NCBI RefSeq assembly: GCF_024661895.1
Contig: NZ_CP102453.1
Location: 496,001-560,000, forward strand
Direction: 5' to 3'
DNA length: 64,000 nucleotides
DNA from: Fundicoccus culcitae
Lineage (GTDB): Bacteria > Bacillota > Bacilli > Lactobacillales > Aerococcaceae
In this document: in pieces, positions 19,660 through 29,613 of the stretch
How positions within the stretch are numbered: position 1 is the first letter of the stretch
Layout: every line of letters starts with the position of its first letter
The notes under the pieces: model-generated
The model's input: only the letters and a program-made list of their open reading frames with translations
Databases searched by the model: none
Told to the model about the DNA's origin: nothing
Made by a program: the position numbers and the translations under genes

Positions 19660-19722
19660 AAAAAACCGAGCCAATTCTAACGTCTGCTGTAAAATGCAGA
19701 CAATAGAATTGGCTCGGTTTTT
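19660..19722 (+). terminator. Bidirectional terminator between ponA and dnaD
   Basis: A 15-bp perfect stem ACCGAGCCAATTCTA / TAGAATTGGCTCGGT (19665-19679 and 19704-19718) encloses a second GTCTGC / GCAGAC stem. A runs on the left and T runs on the right make it functional for convergent ponA (+) and dnaD (-) transcription. Confidence 0.9.
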
Positions 19723-19762
19723 AATTTGTTTGTATAAAGCGAACGCCCACAATCAATTCGAA

Positions 19763-20479
19763 CTAGCTATCTGAATTAAATCGATCCTTTTGATTATAAC
19801 GTAAGATAGGAATTTCAATATTATCATACTGACTATCATCAGCTTGTTTTGCTCTTGTTTGATGCTTCTGATTGAATTGCTCGATTTGTTTTTCGGCTTC
19901 ATGCACTGTGCGAACATTACTTTTTTGCCAGTTTAAAAGAATTGCCTCGATATATTTAAAACTAAAAGCTTGATTTAGAACTGCTTGTTTCAACGCTAAT
20001 TTAATCAAATCTTCTGGATATTTATCCGTCACAATCCAATTATTGAGAACTTCCAGTTCAATCGGCGATAGAACGCGACCAAATTCTTTCTCAAAATATG
20101 AAACCAATGACGTATCTTCGGCAACGGCTGTTATTTTTTCTTCTTTTTGAAAAAAAACACTATCCAATTTCTCAAACAGAGGACGTAAGGTGTAATGATC
20201 TGATTGCTTACCATTTTGATCTGGAACAAGTTCAATCGCTAAATAATCTTTGTCCATTAAACTGTTTAAATGGTCAAAAATCTTTTGTTGATCCCAACCT
20301 AATGAAATAGACATATGATCGATTTGATTAGAGCTTTGACTATTTGAAATCTGTGTCATTAAATATAGAATCAGTACAAACTCATCCCCAGTAACATTTA
20401 ATTTATGAAATTGGTTTAGTAAGATATTTGGAACCATTGAGTGTCCTGATTTTAACCAATCGTAAATCGTACTTTTCAT
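19763..20479 (-). CDS. dnaD: DnaD-like replication initiation protein
   Basis: DnaD-family proteins act in primosome assembly together with DnaB and DnaI in low-GC Gram-positives. The 238 aa start with a winged-helix N-terminal domain (about 1-95, MKSTIYDWLKSG, DEFVLILYLM) and continue with a DnaD/DnaB C-terminal helical domain containing the YIEAILLNW motif (YxxxIxxxW type). A charged tail follows. AAAGGAG precedes the ATG. It lies downstream of asnS, the common asnS-dnaD order, but a small terminator-like hairpin stands between them. Confidence 0.92.
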   Translation of the reverse strand: MKSTIYDWLKSGHSMVPNILLNQFHKLNVTGDEFVLILYLMTQISNSQSSNQIDHMSISLGWDQQKIFDHLNSLMDKDYLAIELVPDQNGKQSDHYTLRPLFEKLDSVFFQKEEKITAVAEDTSLVSYFEKEFGRVLSPIELEVLNNWIVTDKYPEDLIKLALKQAVLNQAFSFKYIEAILLNWQKSNVRTVHEAEKQIEQFNQKHQTRAKQADDSQYDNIEIPILRYNQKDRFNSDS

Positions 20480-20500
20480 CCTAAACTCCTTTACATCAAT

Positions 20501-20530
20501 AGAAAAGGAACAACTGGAGCCAATTGTCCC
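20501..20530 (-). terminator. Terminator-like hairpin between asnS and dnaD
   Basis: On the minus strand GGGACAATTGG pairs with CCAGTTGTTCC (one G-T and one mismatch) and is followed by TTTTCT. It probably lowers transcription from asnS into dnaD, whose ribosome site begins about 12 nt later. Confidence 0.6.
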
Positions 20531-20555
20531 TTATCCTTAATAGACATCCTACGGC

Positions 20556-21854
20556 TTATGGATAAATACGGTTTAATAAGCGTGGGAATGGTGCTGATTC
20601 GCGAATATGTTCGGTACCACAAATCCAAGTAACAGCCCGTTCTAATCCAATCCCAAATCCAGAGTGAGGAACACTACCATATTTACGTAAATCCAAATAC
20701 CATTGGTAAGTATCAACATCTAAACCAAATTTAATAATACTTTCTTTTAATGTTTCATAATCATCTTCACGTTCTGATCCTCCGATAATTTCGCCATAGC
20801 CTTCTGGCGCAATCATATCCGCACATAAAACAGTCCGTGGATCGTTAGGATTAACTTTCATATAAAAAGGTTTAATTGATTTTGGATAATTAACGATAAA
20901 AATAGGTTGCTCATATTGTGAAGCAATGAACGTTTCATGTGGTGAACCAAAATCATCGCCCCATTGAATGTCATCAAAACCATTCTTTTGTAGTAATTCA
21001 ACCGCTTCAGTATATTCAATTCTTGGATAAGGTAATTGTGTATATTTTTTTAATTGCTCCACATCACGTTCCAAGGTTGTTAGTGCTAATTGACAATTAT
21101 CGATGACCGATTGAACAATATAAGCCACATATTTTTCTTGCAAGGCTAAGGATTGTTCATGGTTATAGTTAGCCATTTCTGGTTCCATCATCCAAAACTC
21201 AATCAGATGCCGTCTTGTTTTCGATTTTTCAGCTCTAAAGGTTGGCCCAAAAGTAAATATTTTTCCAAAAGCCATCGCAGCTGCTTCAGCATACAATTGC
21301 CCACTTTGCGATAAATAGGCTTCTTCATCAAAATATTCCGTGTGGAACAATTCAGTCGTATTTTCAGGAGCACTTCCGGTTAATATCGGGGCATCAATTT
21401 TGACAAAGCCTTCTTGGCGCATAAATTGGTAAGTCGCATAAATTATTTCATCACGGATTGTCATAATGGCATGTTGTTTGGAAGAACGAAGCCATAAATG
21501 ACGATGATCCATCAAGAAATCTGTCCCATGTTCCTTAGGTGTAATTGGATAATCATGACTTTCACCAATGACTTCGATTTCTTTAACTAAAAGTTCATAA
21601 CCCAGTTTGCTTCGATCATCGACTTGAACGATGCCCACTATACGAACACTCGTTTCCTGCGTTAAATTTTTAGCTAAATCAAACGTTTCCTCAGTAACAT
21701 CATTTTTCACTACAATACCTTGAAAGTAAGCTTGACCATCACGTAATTGTAAAAAAGCAATCTTACCACTGCTTCGTTTATTAGTGACCCAGGCATAAAT
21801 TGTTACTTCTTGTTCAACATAATCGGCTGCTTGTCGCATCGTAATTGTATCCAT
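20556..21854 (-). CDS. asnS: Asparaginyl-tRNA synthetase
   Basis: This class IIb aminoacyl-tRNA synthetase charges tRNA-Asn. The 432 aa consist of an OB-fold anticodon-binding domain (about 1-105) and a catalytic domain with motif 2 ([21 protein letters not shown]) and motif 3 ([15 protein letters not shown]). HLWLRSSKQ and the length fit AsnRS rather than the longer bacterial AspRS. AGGAGG precedes the ATG. It follows ypmB with an 8-bp gap, matching the ypmB-asnS-dnaD order of Bacillus. Confidence 0.96.
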   Translation of the reverse strand: MDTITMRQAADYVEQEVTIYAWVTNKRSSGKIAFLQLRDGQAYFQGIVVKNDVTEETFDLAKNLTQETSVRIVGIVQVDDRSKLGYELLVKEIEVIGESHDYPITPKEHGTDFLMDHRHLWLRSSKQHAIMTIRDEIIYATYQFMRQEGFVKIDAPILTGSAPENTTELFHTEYFDEEAYLSQSGQLYAEAAAMAFGKIFTFGPTFRAEKSKTRRHLIEFWMMEPEMANYNHEQSLALQEKYVAYIVQSVIDNCQLALTTLERDVEQLKKYTQLPYPRIEYTEAVELLQKNGFDDIQWGDDFGSPHETFIASQYEQPIFIVNYPKSIKPFYMKVNPNDPRTVLCADMIAPEGYGEIIGGSEREDDYETLKESIIKFGLDVDTYQWYLDLRKYGSVPHSGFGIGLERAVTWICGTEHIRESAPFPRLLNRIYP

Positions 21855-21862
21855 AAATCCTC

Positions 21863-22339
21863 CTAAATATTCTCAATTGTTTGTACCCATGTTCCATTGA
21901 CGGCATTAAGGTAGTAATAAGTTAAGGTGCCATTGGCATTACGCAACGTTATTTCCCATACTGGATTGTTGGCTAACTTCCCTAAGCGAGCTTGGATAAT
22001 ATCAACCTCACCCATATTGGCTAGCGTTAATTCTTTGGCTTGTGGTTCGGAAATAAGTTCATCATAGGTGTAATAATCCGTATCGCCACCTTCTTGACTA
22101 ATAATTGCATAACGTTGGACTTCTTGATTATCAAAAAAGTCTAAGCTAAAAAATGTTTCATCAAAGGTTACCCAATAGAATTCATTGACTTGTTTGACAG
22201 GGTAATCTACTTCAACGATAGCTACAGCTTCGTCTTCAGCTTGATAAATACTAGCCTGACTTTCCATAAAAAGCCAAAACATGCCCACGAGTATGACTAA
22301 TAAAATAATACTGATGGTTGTGACTGTTTTTCGACTCAA
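21863..22339 (-). CDS. ypmB: YpmB-like membrane-anchored DUF5590/PepSY-type protein
   Basis: This is a small protein with one N-terminal membrane helix ([17 protein letters not shown]) and an extracytoplasmic domain of about 130 residues resembling the tandem PepSY-like fold of YpmB/DUF5590. Its function is unknown. The longest frame starts at ATG 22357, but no ribosome site precedes that codon. A perfect AAGGAGG lies just inside the frame, eight bases before TTG 22339, so I start the 158-aa protein there (MSRKTVTT). It lies between dinG and asnS with short gaps, as in other Firmicutes. Confidence 0.8.
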   Translation of the reverse strand: MSRKTVTTISIILLVILVGMFWLFMESQASIYQAEDEAVAIVEVDYPVKQVNEFYWVTFDETFFSLDFFDNQEVQRYAIISQEGGDTDYYTYDELISEPQAKELTLANMGEVDIIQARLGKLANNPVWEITLRNANGTLTYYYLNAVNGTWVQTIENI

Positions 22340-22392
22340 GCTATTAGCCTCCTTCATTAAATCTATTTAATATAATACCGTAAAATAATCTA

Positions 22393-24921
22393 TTAGTCAT
22401 CGGAAATCGAAAAATTTAACCAAGGGTTTAAATTATTCCTAAGTTGATAAGAATAATACTTTGTATAGATCCGATCATCAAATAAATACACCTTATCATA
22501 TTCAGAATTAATGGCTAATTGTAAGAGTAAATCATTCAGTCGCGATTGCATTAAGGGCAAATGCAATTGATCAAATTCAAGATGGCTATCAAAGTGATAA
22601 TAATTGGCGATTGCGTTTAATAATGGAATTTTAGGATTAACAAACGGTAATCGCTGAATCAAAATCGAACGTTTTATCTCTGAAAAATCTAACTGTTGAC
22701 TAAAAACATTAGCCGAAGTTAAAATCAAAATACTATTTTCCATCTCATCCTGCCGTCGCAAAACCCGCTTTAAACTACCATGTATACCTGGACACAGCAC
22801 ACCAAACTGATTCATCAAGCTACTGGATTGTTTTAGCATTTGATAGGTTAATTCTTTGGCTTGTTGATTAGGCACAATTACTAATACACGCCGGTTGAGT
22901 TTGTTTTTTTGATCATTAATAAAGTCGATTTGTTGCTTAATAGCAGACACCTGATCAAGGGGTAAATCCTGATTATCTTCTACCCCATCACCCATTCCCC
23001 CTTCTTCATTCATATAAGCTAGAGGTACTTCAATCGTTAGGGATTGTTCCAGTTGATTAGGTAACTTAATTGGCGTAAAATCATTCTGTTTTAGCCACTG
23101 ATACGAACCTGTTTTTTGTTTATAATCATAAAAACGTCGACTAAATAAATAAACTTCTTGTTGAGGATGTTGAACAAAGGGATTTTCAATAAATAACGGC
23201 CGTGAAATCAATTCAATATCATGAATAAATTGATTCGTGCTTTGCGCTTTAACGAGAGAGTATACGCCATTTTCAAGCCATTTAAAGTCCAGAATTAATT
23301 GCATTAATTGTTGTAAGCGGTAGTCCGTTGTCATTGTCGATTGCTTTAATTTTTTTTGAATATCAAAAGCAATACTGCTTATTACATCGAGCGTGTGATC
23401 AATGGATAGCTCTCTAACATCGGCTGGACTTAAATAACTTTCTACCCGATTGACCGAACTAAAAACGGCTTTTTCTTTCAACACATAGTGTTTTAAAATG
23501 TCTAACAATTGATAAACAGCATCAATTAATTGATTTAATAGACTGGCAATGTCAGAGTCACCGGCTTGAATGCTTGCTTGATAAACGTAATAGTCAAATA
23601 CGGACTGAAGTTCAGTAAACAATTGACTCACCGGTAATTTTTTTTGTTGAAGATAGCGCTCTTTCTCAATCCAATCCTCGTAGTTTAAAATCAGTATGCT
23701 CCGCTTTTTTAAATAGTTTTCCCTTTCCAACAGCGCTTTTGATAGCATTTGGGTTTCGATTAAAATAACATCCGCCGTTTTTGTCCGCTTAAGTAAAGCT
23801 TGATAGTAAAAATTTGTCTGATTAACTAAGGTTGAACGACAATATTTTTCTAATAAAGATTGGACCACTAATTCTTCACGGATTTCAGCATAGTCACCCG
23901 TTTTTGTTTGCTTAAGCCAACGAATGGTAGCTGCAATACTAATAATTTCCTGCTGATTGAGTGTATCGACTTCTTTTTCCACTAGTAGTTCTTCAAACGC
24001 AGCTAAATGGATAAATTCTTTGGGCTTTTTTATGACGACGACTTCCCTATGTCTTTTCAACCCACTTAACTGATCTGAAAACCAGTTTAAACTGTTCATC
24101 GATTCAACACCGACAACAATTGATTTAGTTAAAGCAATTTGACTGATTACTTCGATAAGTTCGGTGTTTTTGATTGAAGGGTTCATCTTCTCAAAAATAA
24201 TTCTAATGTCAGTCCTTTGCATGTTTTCAACAATCAATTGACTGAGTAATGAAAAATCAGCCGCGTCTTTTGGGACTTGATTGACTATCATGACTTCACG
24301 GTTAATATCTGTTGTTATCCTAAATTCTTTTGGATTAATAAATAAAGCCTGTTCATCATTAGGTAGTTGTCTAATATATGGCATCATTTTTTGGAAGGTT
24401 TGCTTATCTAAACTTAGAACTTCATCGGCTAACTTTGATAGTAATTGCATCGTAAGAAAAGCATCCGAGGCAGCGTCATGAGCATCTGTATAAGGTATTT
24501 GATAATATTGAGCCAATTGGGTTAAGTTGAAGCCGTCTGCCCATGGAACCAAGATTTTCGCTAATTTTACAGTATCTAAAGCAATGGGTTGGAAATCGAT
24601 TTGATTAGCCCACATAAAACTTTCTTGTAACATAACTAAGTCAAAAGCTAAATTATGCGCAATAATTACACAGTCTTTTAGCCGCTCATACCATAAAGAT
24701 GCTACTTGTTTAAAGGTCGGTGCTTTTTCAACAACTTCCTGACTGATACCTGTCAGCTGTTGAATATGCTGAGGTATCGTTATTTCAGGATTGATATACA
24801 TATTATGTTGCCCAAGGATTTGACCTTCTTGATAAATAACCGCTGCGATTTGAATCATTCTGTCCCCTTTTTCAAAATTAGGACCCGTTGCTTCAATATC
24901 AACGACAGCAATTTTGCGCAT
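22393..24921 (-). CDS. dinG: DinG-family exonuclease with a degenerate helicase domain
   Basis: This 842-aa protein has the Firmicutes DinG architecture: an N-terminal DEDDh 3'-5' exonuclease (about 1-170) fused to an XPD-like helicase region. The start ATG 24921 has GAGGT eight bases upstream and is preferred over 24936. The exonuclease residues are complete: D8, E10 (DIEATG), D94 (AHNLAFD), H148 and D153 (HDAASD). The helicase part is unusual. The Walker A position reads EKMNPSIKNT (about 244-253), the DEAH position LILNYEDW (about 410-417), and the terminal motif VI has no QGxGRxIR. No GK[ST] occurs anywhere in the protein, and an iron-sulfur cysteine cluster is also absent. Only LPFVNPKIP and DDRIYTKYY survive as family marks. 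Confidence 0.88.
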   Translation of the reverse strand: MRKIAVVDIEATGPNFEKGDRMIQIAAVIYQEGQILGQHNMYINPEITIPQHIQQLTGISQEVVEKAPTFKQVASLWYERLKDCVIIAHNLAFDLVMLQESFMWANQIDFQPIALDTVKLAKILVPWADGFNLTQLAQYYQIPYTDAHDAASDAFLTMQLLSKLADEVLSLDKQTFQKMMPYIRQLPNDEQALFINPKEFRITTDINREVMIVNQVPKDAADFSLLSQLIVENMQRTDIRIIFEKMNPSIKNTELIEVISQIALTKSIVVGVESMNSLNWFSDQLSGLKRHREVVVIKKPKEFIHLAAFEELLVEKEVDTLNQQEIISIAATIRWLKQTKTGDYAEIREELVVQSLLEKYCRSTLVNQTNFYYQALLKRTKTADVILIETQMLSKALLERENYLKKRSILILNYEDWIEKERYLQQKKLPVSQLFTELQSVFDYYVYQASIQAGDSDIASLLNQLIDAVYQLLDILKHYVLKEKAVFSSVNRVESYLSPADVRELSIDHTLDVISSIAFDIQKKLKQSTMTTDYRLQQLMQLILDFKWLENGVYSLVKAQSTNQFIHDIELISRPLFIENPFVQHPQQEVYLFSRRFYDYKQKTGSYQWLKQNDFTPIKLPNQLEQSLTIEVPLAYMNEEGGMGDGVEDNQDLPLDQVSAIKQQIDFINDQKNKLNRRVLVIVPNQQAKELTYQMLKQSSSLMNQFGVLCPGIHGSLKRVLRRQDEMENSILILTSANVFSQQLDFSEIKRSILIQRLPFVNPKIPLLNAIANYYHFDSHLEFDQLHLPLMQSRLNDLLLQLAINSEYDKVYLFDDRIYTKYYSYQLRNNLNPWLNFSISDD

Positions 24922-24932
24922 GTAAGATGACC

Positions 24933-26174
24933 TCATTTCTTTGGATCGGCTACATAGGCCTCCACAAACTTTTCAATTGCATCTTTTGTGTTTTCCATTT
25001 GACGCAGTATAATTCTTTCTTCAATAATCGCTAAAAGTTCACCGACAATAGGTTGCCCTTTTTTTAGATTCAATAAAGCCATGATATCTTTGCCATTGAC
25101 CGCCATGTCATTACGTCTCTTAATCGGTAAATCATCCAAACGCTGTTGAACGGATGGTTGAATCACTACACCTATCGCCTGCATGTATTGCTCCACTTCA
25201 AATAAGATATCGTTGGGATAATGATAAATAATTTGTGGGCTTAATTGATTAGTCTCAAATACAGGTATTAACTCAGTGATATGCTTGACATCTTTAATCA
25301 ACTGATTACTATGTGTCCATACTTTTAAAAAGTGTTGCTTATCAACAACAGATTGATAAGGTAACTCCATTAATAATAATGCCCAACTCATCGCTTCCGA
25401 AAACACATAAGGATAATCAATCATCGCTTGATATTTATTGGATAGCTGGTCTAAAACCGCTTGAATATTTAAAATATTCAACATGGGAAGATGTTGGTAA
25501 ATGCGTGAATCAATTAATAACTGGTAACTGTTAGCAAAATAATCACCTTGTAAAAATTTTGTCATCTCAACACGAATTCGTTCCATCGAAACTTGATTAA
25601 GATTTTTAGCTAAGGCTTTCATAGAACGAAAGGTCTCACCGTCTACTTCAAAGCCTAATTGCGAGGCAAATCGAATAGCGCGGAAAATTCTTAACGCATC
25701 TTCATGAAAGCGTTCCATCGGATTGCCGACGGCTCGGATTACCTTGGCATCCAAATCTAATTTACCGCCATGGTAATCATAAAGTTTACCCTTAATATCA
25801 AAAGCTAAAGCATTAATCGTAAAATCACGTCTTAAAGTATCTTCTTGTAAATCCCTTACAAATTTAACATTATCCGGATGCCGATAATCACTATAAGTAT
25901 CTTCCGTTCTAAAGGTCGTAATTTCATACGTTTCTTGTTGCCAGACAACAATCACAGTCCCATGTTTTTTCCCTAAATCAATGGTATTTGAAAAGATAGC
26001 TTCGACTTCTTCAGGACGTGCACTGGTAGCAATATCGATATCATGAATAGGCAAATTCAATAAGGTGTCTCTAACACATCCCCCAACAAAATAAGCCTCA
26101 TAACCATGAGACTCAATTTGCTTCATAACTGATTTAGCTTTTTGAAAAAGTGGATTTGCCAAACTATAATTCAT
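24933..26174 (-). CDS. cca: CCA-adding tRNA nucleotidyltransferase
   Basis: This enzyme builds or repairs the 3' CCA end of tRNAs using CTP and ATP without a template. The 413 aa contain the class II head domain with GGCVRD (32-37), the DxD metal site (HDIDIA) and RRDFTINALAFD, then the neck segment RFHEDALRIFRAIRFASQLGF that selects nucleotides, and helical body and tail domains. The start overlaps the ypiB stop by 11 bp, with AAAGGAAG upstream. dinG follows 11 nt behind its stop codon. Confidence 0.96.
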   Translation of the reverse strand: MNYSLANPLFQKAKSVMKQIESHGYEAYFVGGCVRDTLLNLPIHDIDIATSARPEEVEAIFSNTIDLGKKHGTVIVVWQQETYEITTFRTEDTYSDYRHPDNVKFVRDLQEDTLRRDFTINALAFDIKGKLYDYHGGKLDLDAKVIRAVGNPMERFHEDALRIFRAIRFASQLGFEVDGETFRSMKALAKNLNQVSMERIRVEMTKFLQGDYFANSYQLLIDSRIYQHLPMLNILNIQAVLDQLSNKYQAMIDYPYVFSEAMSWALLLMELPYQSVVDKQHFLKVWTHSNQLIKDVKHITELIPVFETNQLSPQIIYHYPNDILFEVEQYMQAIGVVIQPSVQQRLDDLPIKRRNDMAVNGKDIMALLNLKKGQPIVGELLAIIEERIILRQMENTKDAIEKFVEAYVADPKK

Positions 26175-26712
26175 AGTCGCTTCCTTTCAATTGTTCAATC
26201 AAGTTAACAAAATAATCGGCTTGTTCATAATTATGTTGATCAAGCGCCTCATCAAGTTGTTGGGTTATATATTTAATATAAGCCTGAGTACTAATTTGAT
26301 TTAAGGTTTGATTGGTACTTTCTAATAAATTTTTATCCTCAGGAGCGAAGGGGTTTTCTTCAAAAACATCTAAAACGTATGCCAGTTGAAAATACTGAGG
26401 AACATTTAATTCAATATAAAAAATCTCCTTTTTATACATCATATTAAGGCGCATATCATGAAAAGCTTGCTCATAGTTGGTATAAGTCCGTTGATTTTTA
26501 TAATATATAAATGGTACAGCCGAATTATATTGATAAGATACATAAATGCCTCTTGGTGCATACTTGACTTGATCCGTAAAAACTATCGTATCCATAATAT
26601 TCGGTTGTTTTATCAAATAATTCATTAAATACGTTACAGAGGGGTTTACATGTTCATACCGATTGACGATTTGAGTTAAAAATTCTCTTTTCATTTGGTT
26701 CTTATTCAACAT
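26164..26712 (-). CDS. ypiB: YpiB/ReoY-family protein (UPF0302 + IDEAL domain)
   Basis: This 182-aa cytoplasmic protein has an N-terminal UPF0302 domain (about 1-120) and a C-terminal IDEAL-type helix pair (YITQQLDEALDQHNYEQAD). The Listeria homologue ReoY works with ReoM in ClpCP-dependent control of MurA stability, so a role in regulated proteolysis and cell-wall synthesis is likely by family. It is not shown by this sequence. It follows ypiA with a 36-bp gap, as in Bacillus and Listeria. GGAGGTG precedes the ATG. Confidence 0.88.
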   Translation of the reverse strand: MLNKNQMKREFLTQIVNRYEHVNPSVTYLMNYLIKQPNIMDTIVFTDQVKYAPRGIYVSYQYNSAVPFIYYKNQRTYTNYEQAFHDMRLNMMYKKEIFYIELNVPQYFQLAYVLDVFEENPFAPEDKNLLESTNQTLNQISTQAYIKYITQQLDEALDQHNYEQADYFVNLIEQLKGSDYEL

Positions 26713-26748
26713 TTGGCACCTCCATTTATGCTTTTTGTGTATTTATAC

Positions 26749-28047
26749 TTATTCTGCTAAGTAATTATCAATTTGCTTCGAAAGTGTCTTTAATGCTTCT
26801 GAAGAATATATACTATCTTCAAAGCGCTTAACCAATTGTTGGGCTTCTTCATAACGGTTATCATTAATCAAAAAGTTCGCATAATCGACAATCAGATTAT
26901 CTTCATTGACCAAATATTCAATCGCTTTTTGATAATTTTTATCGGCTTCTTCTTTATTATTTAATGCTTCAAATGTTTTGGCATACCAATAACTTAGGTA
27001 ACTTTGATCCTCAAAAGAATCACCGAGTGTGCGTAATTGATGCAAGGCATGAGCATAATCCCCTTGCTGCAAATAGTAATTGACAATAACCGAGATAATC
27101 TGGTATTGATCGGCTTCATCATCTGCTAATAAATAATAATCTTCAAGTTTATTAATTAATTCAATGCTTACTTCATCAACATTAATAGCTACTTCAACTA
27201 AACGTAAAATAGTGGCATCAAATGGCGGTAACGATTTAGCCAACCAAGTAATTTCCTTTTTTAAAGCGGAAGCTTTGTTTGTATCCTGATACAATTCCAT
27301 CAAAAGAAAATGACTGTTAAAGTTATCGGCATTAAGTTGGATCGATTTTTGCGCCATCTCGATGGCTGTATCAAATTGCTTCGCTTTTTGATAAGCAACC
27401 GCTAATAAATAATAATCTTCATCATCTTTTTCAAGCTCTTCATTTTCATAGAGCTTTTCAATTTTTTCAATATCCATCATTTCTTTATTAATCTCAAAAC
27501 CTACTAAATCTTTACGAATAGCTAATTGATCAATTTGCTTAGGAAAATAATCATACGCCACTTTTAAATAATATTCAGCTCGATCGACATTACCGTGTTT
27601 TTCATACATTTTGGCTAATACAATATAGGGCTCTGCTTGCGTTGGAAACTCTTTGATGATTTCAATTAATAAGTCTCTGGCTTCATTATAGTCATTAAGA
27701 CTATCTAAGATACGCGCCTTTAAAAAAGCATATTTAAATGTTAATTTATTTGGATAAACTTCTTCGATCCATTCGTAGGCTTGCTCATAATATTGGTATT
27801 GATAATAAGCTAATGCAATTTGATAGCCAACATTTCTTATGGGATTAATTTCATATAATGTTTCCAATACAATAATACCAAAGTCACGATACCCTAGTCG
27901 ATTCAAATACTTAGCCGTTTCGATTAAAGCATTATAGTAGGCTTCATCATCTAGCGCCCGATCATAAAATGGAGATAGGGTTTCATTTAAATCTTCAACT
28001 GTTTCAATCTCTTTTATTTCTTCTAATATTTCTTCGAACAACGACAT
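26749..28047 (-). CDS. ypiA: Tetratricopeptide-repeat protein YpiA
   Basis: This 432-aa cytoplasmic protein consists almost entirely of helical TPR-like repeats, for example AEPYIVLAKMYEKHGNVDRAEYYLKVAYDYF and DTAIEMAQKSIQLNADNFN; a count of about ten repeats is my estimate. It has no signal peptide or membrane helix. YpiA homologues are conserved next to YpiB and have been linked to ClpCP-dependent MurA control; the exact role is inferred from the family. CTGGAGG precedes the ATG. It heads the ypiA-ypiB-cca-dinG-ypmB-asnS-dnaD series. Confidence 0.85.
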   Translation of the reverse strand: MSLFEEILEEIKEIETVEDLNETLSPFYDRALDDEAYYNALIETAKYLNRLGYRDFGIIVLETLYEINPIRNVGYQIALAYYQYQYYEQAYEWIEEVYPNKLTFKYAFLKARILDSLNDYNEARDLLIEIIKEFPTQAEPYIVLAKMYEKHGNVDRAEYYLKVAYDYFPKQIDQLAIRKDLVGFEINKEMMDIEKIEKLYENEELEKDDEDYYLLAVAYQKAKQFDTAIEMAQKSIQLNADNFNSHFLLMELYQDTNKASALKKEITWLAKSLPPFDATILRLVEVAINVDEVSIELINKLEDYYLLADDEADQYQIISVIVNYYLQQGDYAHALHQLRTLGDSFEDQSYLSYWYAKTFEALNNKEEADKNYQKAIEYLVNEDNLIVDYANFLINDNRYEEAQQLVKRFEDSIYSSEALKTLSKQIDNYLAE

Positions 28048-28076
28048 CCAATAACCTCCAGTGATTCAGTAACTCT

Positions 28077-28082
28077 ATTATA
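28077..28082 (-). promoter_or_regulatory. Probable -10 element of the ypiA operon
   Basis: A perfect TATAAT lies about 30 bp before the ypiA start on the minus strand. No good -35 is found 16-18 bp upstream (AACGTT at the 17-bp position). The group II intron and the A/T tract begin about 90 bp further upstream. Confidence 0.45.
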
Positions 28083-28164
28083 ACATGAAGCTAGCAACTA
28101 ACGTTATGTAAATGTTACAAATTTCGTATTCTTTTGCTGAATGGGTTTGAAAACTAATTGTATC

Positions 28165-28197
<33 letters not shown>

Positions 28198-28240
28198 TCG
28201 AGTAGGAGACTAGTCATTAATTGACTAGTCGACCTCTCAC

Positions 28241-28274
28241 ACCACCGTGCGTACGGTTCCGTACACGGCGGTTC
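28241..28274 (-). ncRNA. Group II intron domain V
   Basis: Thirty-four nucleotides starting GAACCGCCGTGTACGG and ending ACGCACGGTGGT form the short helical hairpin of domain V, the catalytic centre of the intron RNA. It lies 43 nt from the proposed 3' splice site, the expected spacing with domain VI in between. Confidence 0.85.
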
Positions 28275-28291
28275 AATAACTTAAATATCTT

Positions 28292-29613
28292 TTATCGCTC
28301 ATATAAGTAGGTTAGATCCTTCAATCCCCAGATAGCGAGCCTTTTGTTTGTGATGGCTCGGTGTAAAATTTCACTCCGTGAAAGTCTCCAATAAGCCTTA
28401 CGACTCCCTGCCATCTTGAGCGAATCATCATGGTCTATGCCTAGTCGCCTAAGTTGTGTATACCGAGTGGATACTTTCTTCCATCTTTTCCAGATGAGCT
28501 GTCGCAATCGATGATTCAACCAGCTCTGAGTTTCTATCATGAAAGATTTCATAAAACCAATTTTGTAGTAATTTATCCACCCTACAGTCACTCGATTGAT
28601 TTCTACTACTATATCTTCAAATGACCCAGGTCGATTACGACGAGTTAACTTCTTGAGCTTGGTGCGAAACTTTTGTTTAGCCGACTGACTAGGTCGGCAT
28701 CCTACTTTCCCGTGCTATTATGAATATGAAACCCCAGGAATTTAGATTGGGTGGGTGTCGTCACTCGGCTTTTTTCCTTATTCACCGTTAGACGTAATTT
28801 CCCTTCAATAAAGTCTGTAATACCTTCCATCACACGTTCGCCTGCCCGTCTACTCTTTACATAGATGACAAAATCATCCGCGTATCGAGCGAACTTATGA
28901 CCTCTACGCTCAAGCTCCCTGTCTAAATGGTGTAAATAGACATTCGCTAGTAACGGAGATAAGGGGCCTCCTTGTGGTGTTCCCATATCCGTTTCAACAT
29001 AAAAGCCTTGGTCCAGGATGCCTGATTTAAGAAAGTTCCAGATAATTCTTAAAACAACTTTATCCTGAATATAGTATTCAAGATTATTTCTAAGAATTTG
29101 ATGGTTGATGGTATCGAAATAATTCTTCAAATCACAGTCTACTACTACACGATAACCTTCTTCGTAGTAACTGATGACTCGTGCCACCGCTTGATGAGCG
29201 TTGCGACCTTTTCGAAAACCGTAACTAAATTCAGAGAAATGCGGGTCAATTATCGGGTCAATCACTTGAAGTATCGCTTGTTGTACGACTCTATCCCTTA
29301 CCGTTGGAATACCCAAAAGGCGGACTCCACCGTTAGCTTTGGGTATTTCAACTCGTTTCACAGGTTGTGGTTGATAGGTTCCAGCCTTGAGCTTTCGAAC
29401 AATGGCTGACCCATAAGTCGCCATATGTTCGTCTAGTTCATTAACCGTCATCCCGTCTACACCGGGTGCTCCCTTATTTTTGCGAACTTTAGCGATAGCT
29501 TGTTCCATGTTTGTTTGACTGACTACTTGGTCAATCAGTAAGATATCATTTTGTTTATTCATATCTGTGCTACGACACCTCCGCACTCCTACATATCTTT
29601 TTGCTTCCAGCAT
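28292..29613 (-). pseudogene. ltrA: Group II intron reverse transcriptase/maturase, frameshifted
   Basis: The intron-encoded protein is split into two frames. The first part (from 29613, or from ATG 29562 as MNKQNDILL) carries reverse-transcriptase blocks ending with ARYADDFVIY, so the catalytic YADD is intact, and it stops at 28702 after FLGFHIHNSTGK. The second part continues in another frame from VGCRPSQSAKQKF through the maturase X domain (GWINYY, YWRLSRSEILHR) to a stop at 28292. There is no HNH endonuclease domain, as in class C. One extra A in the AAA at 28706-28708 would restore about 423-440 aa. It may be a real inactivating deletion or a sequencing error. Confidence 0.88.

Noticed and set aside
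28702-29613. First half of the reverse transcriptase as a complete retron or standalone enzyme
   Set aside because: The maturase domain continues in the next frame and intron boundaries surround both, so it is a frameshifted group II protein.
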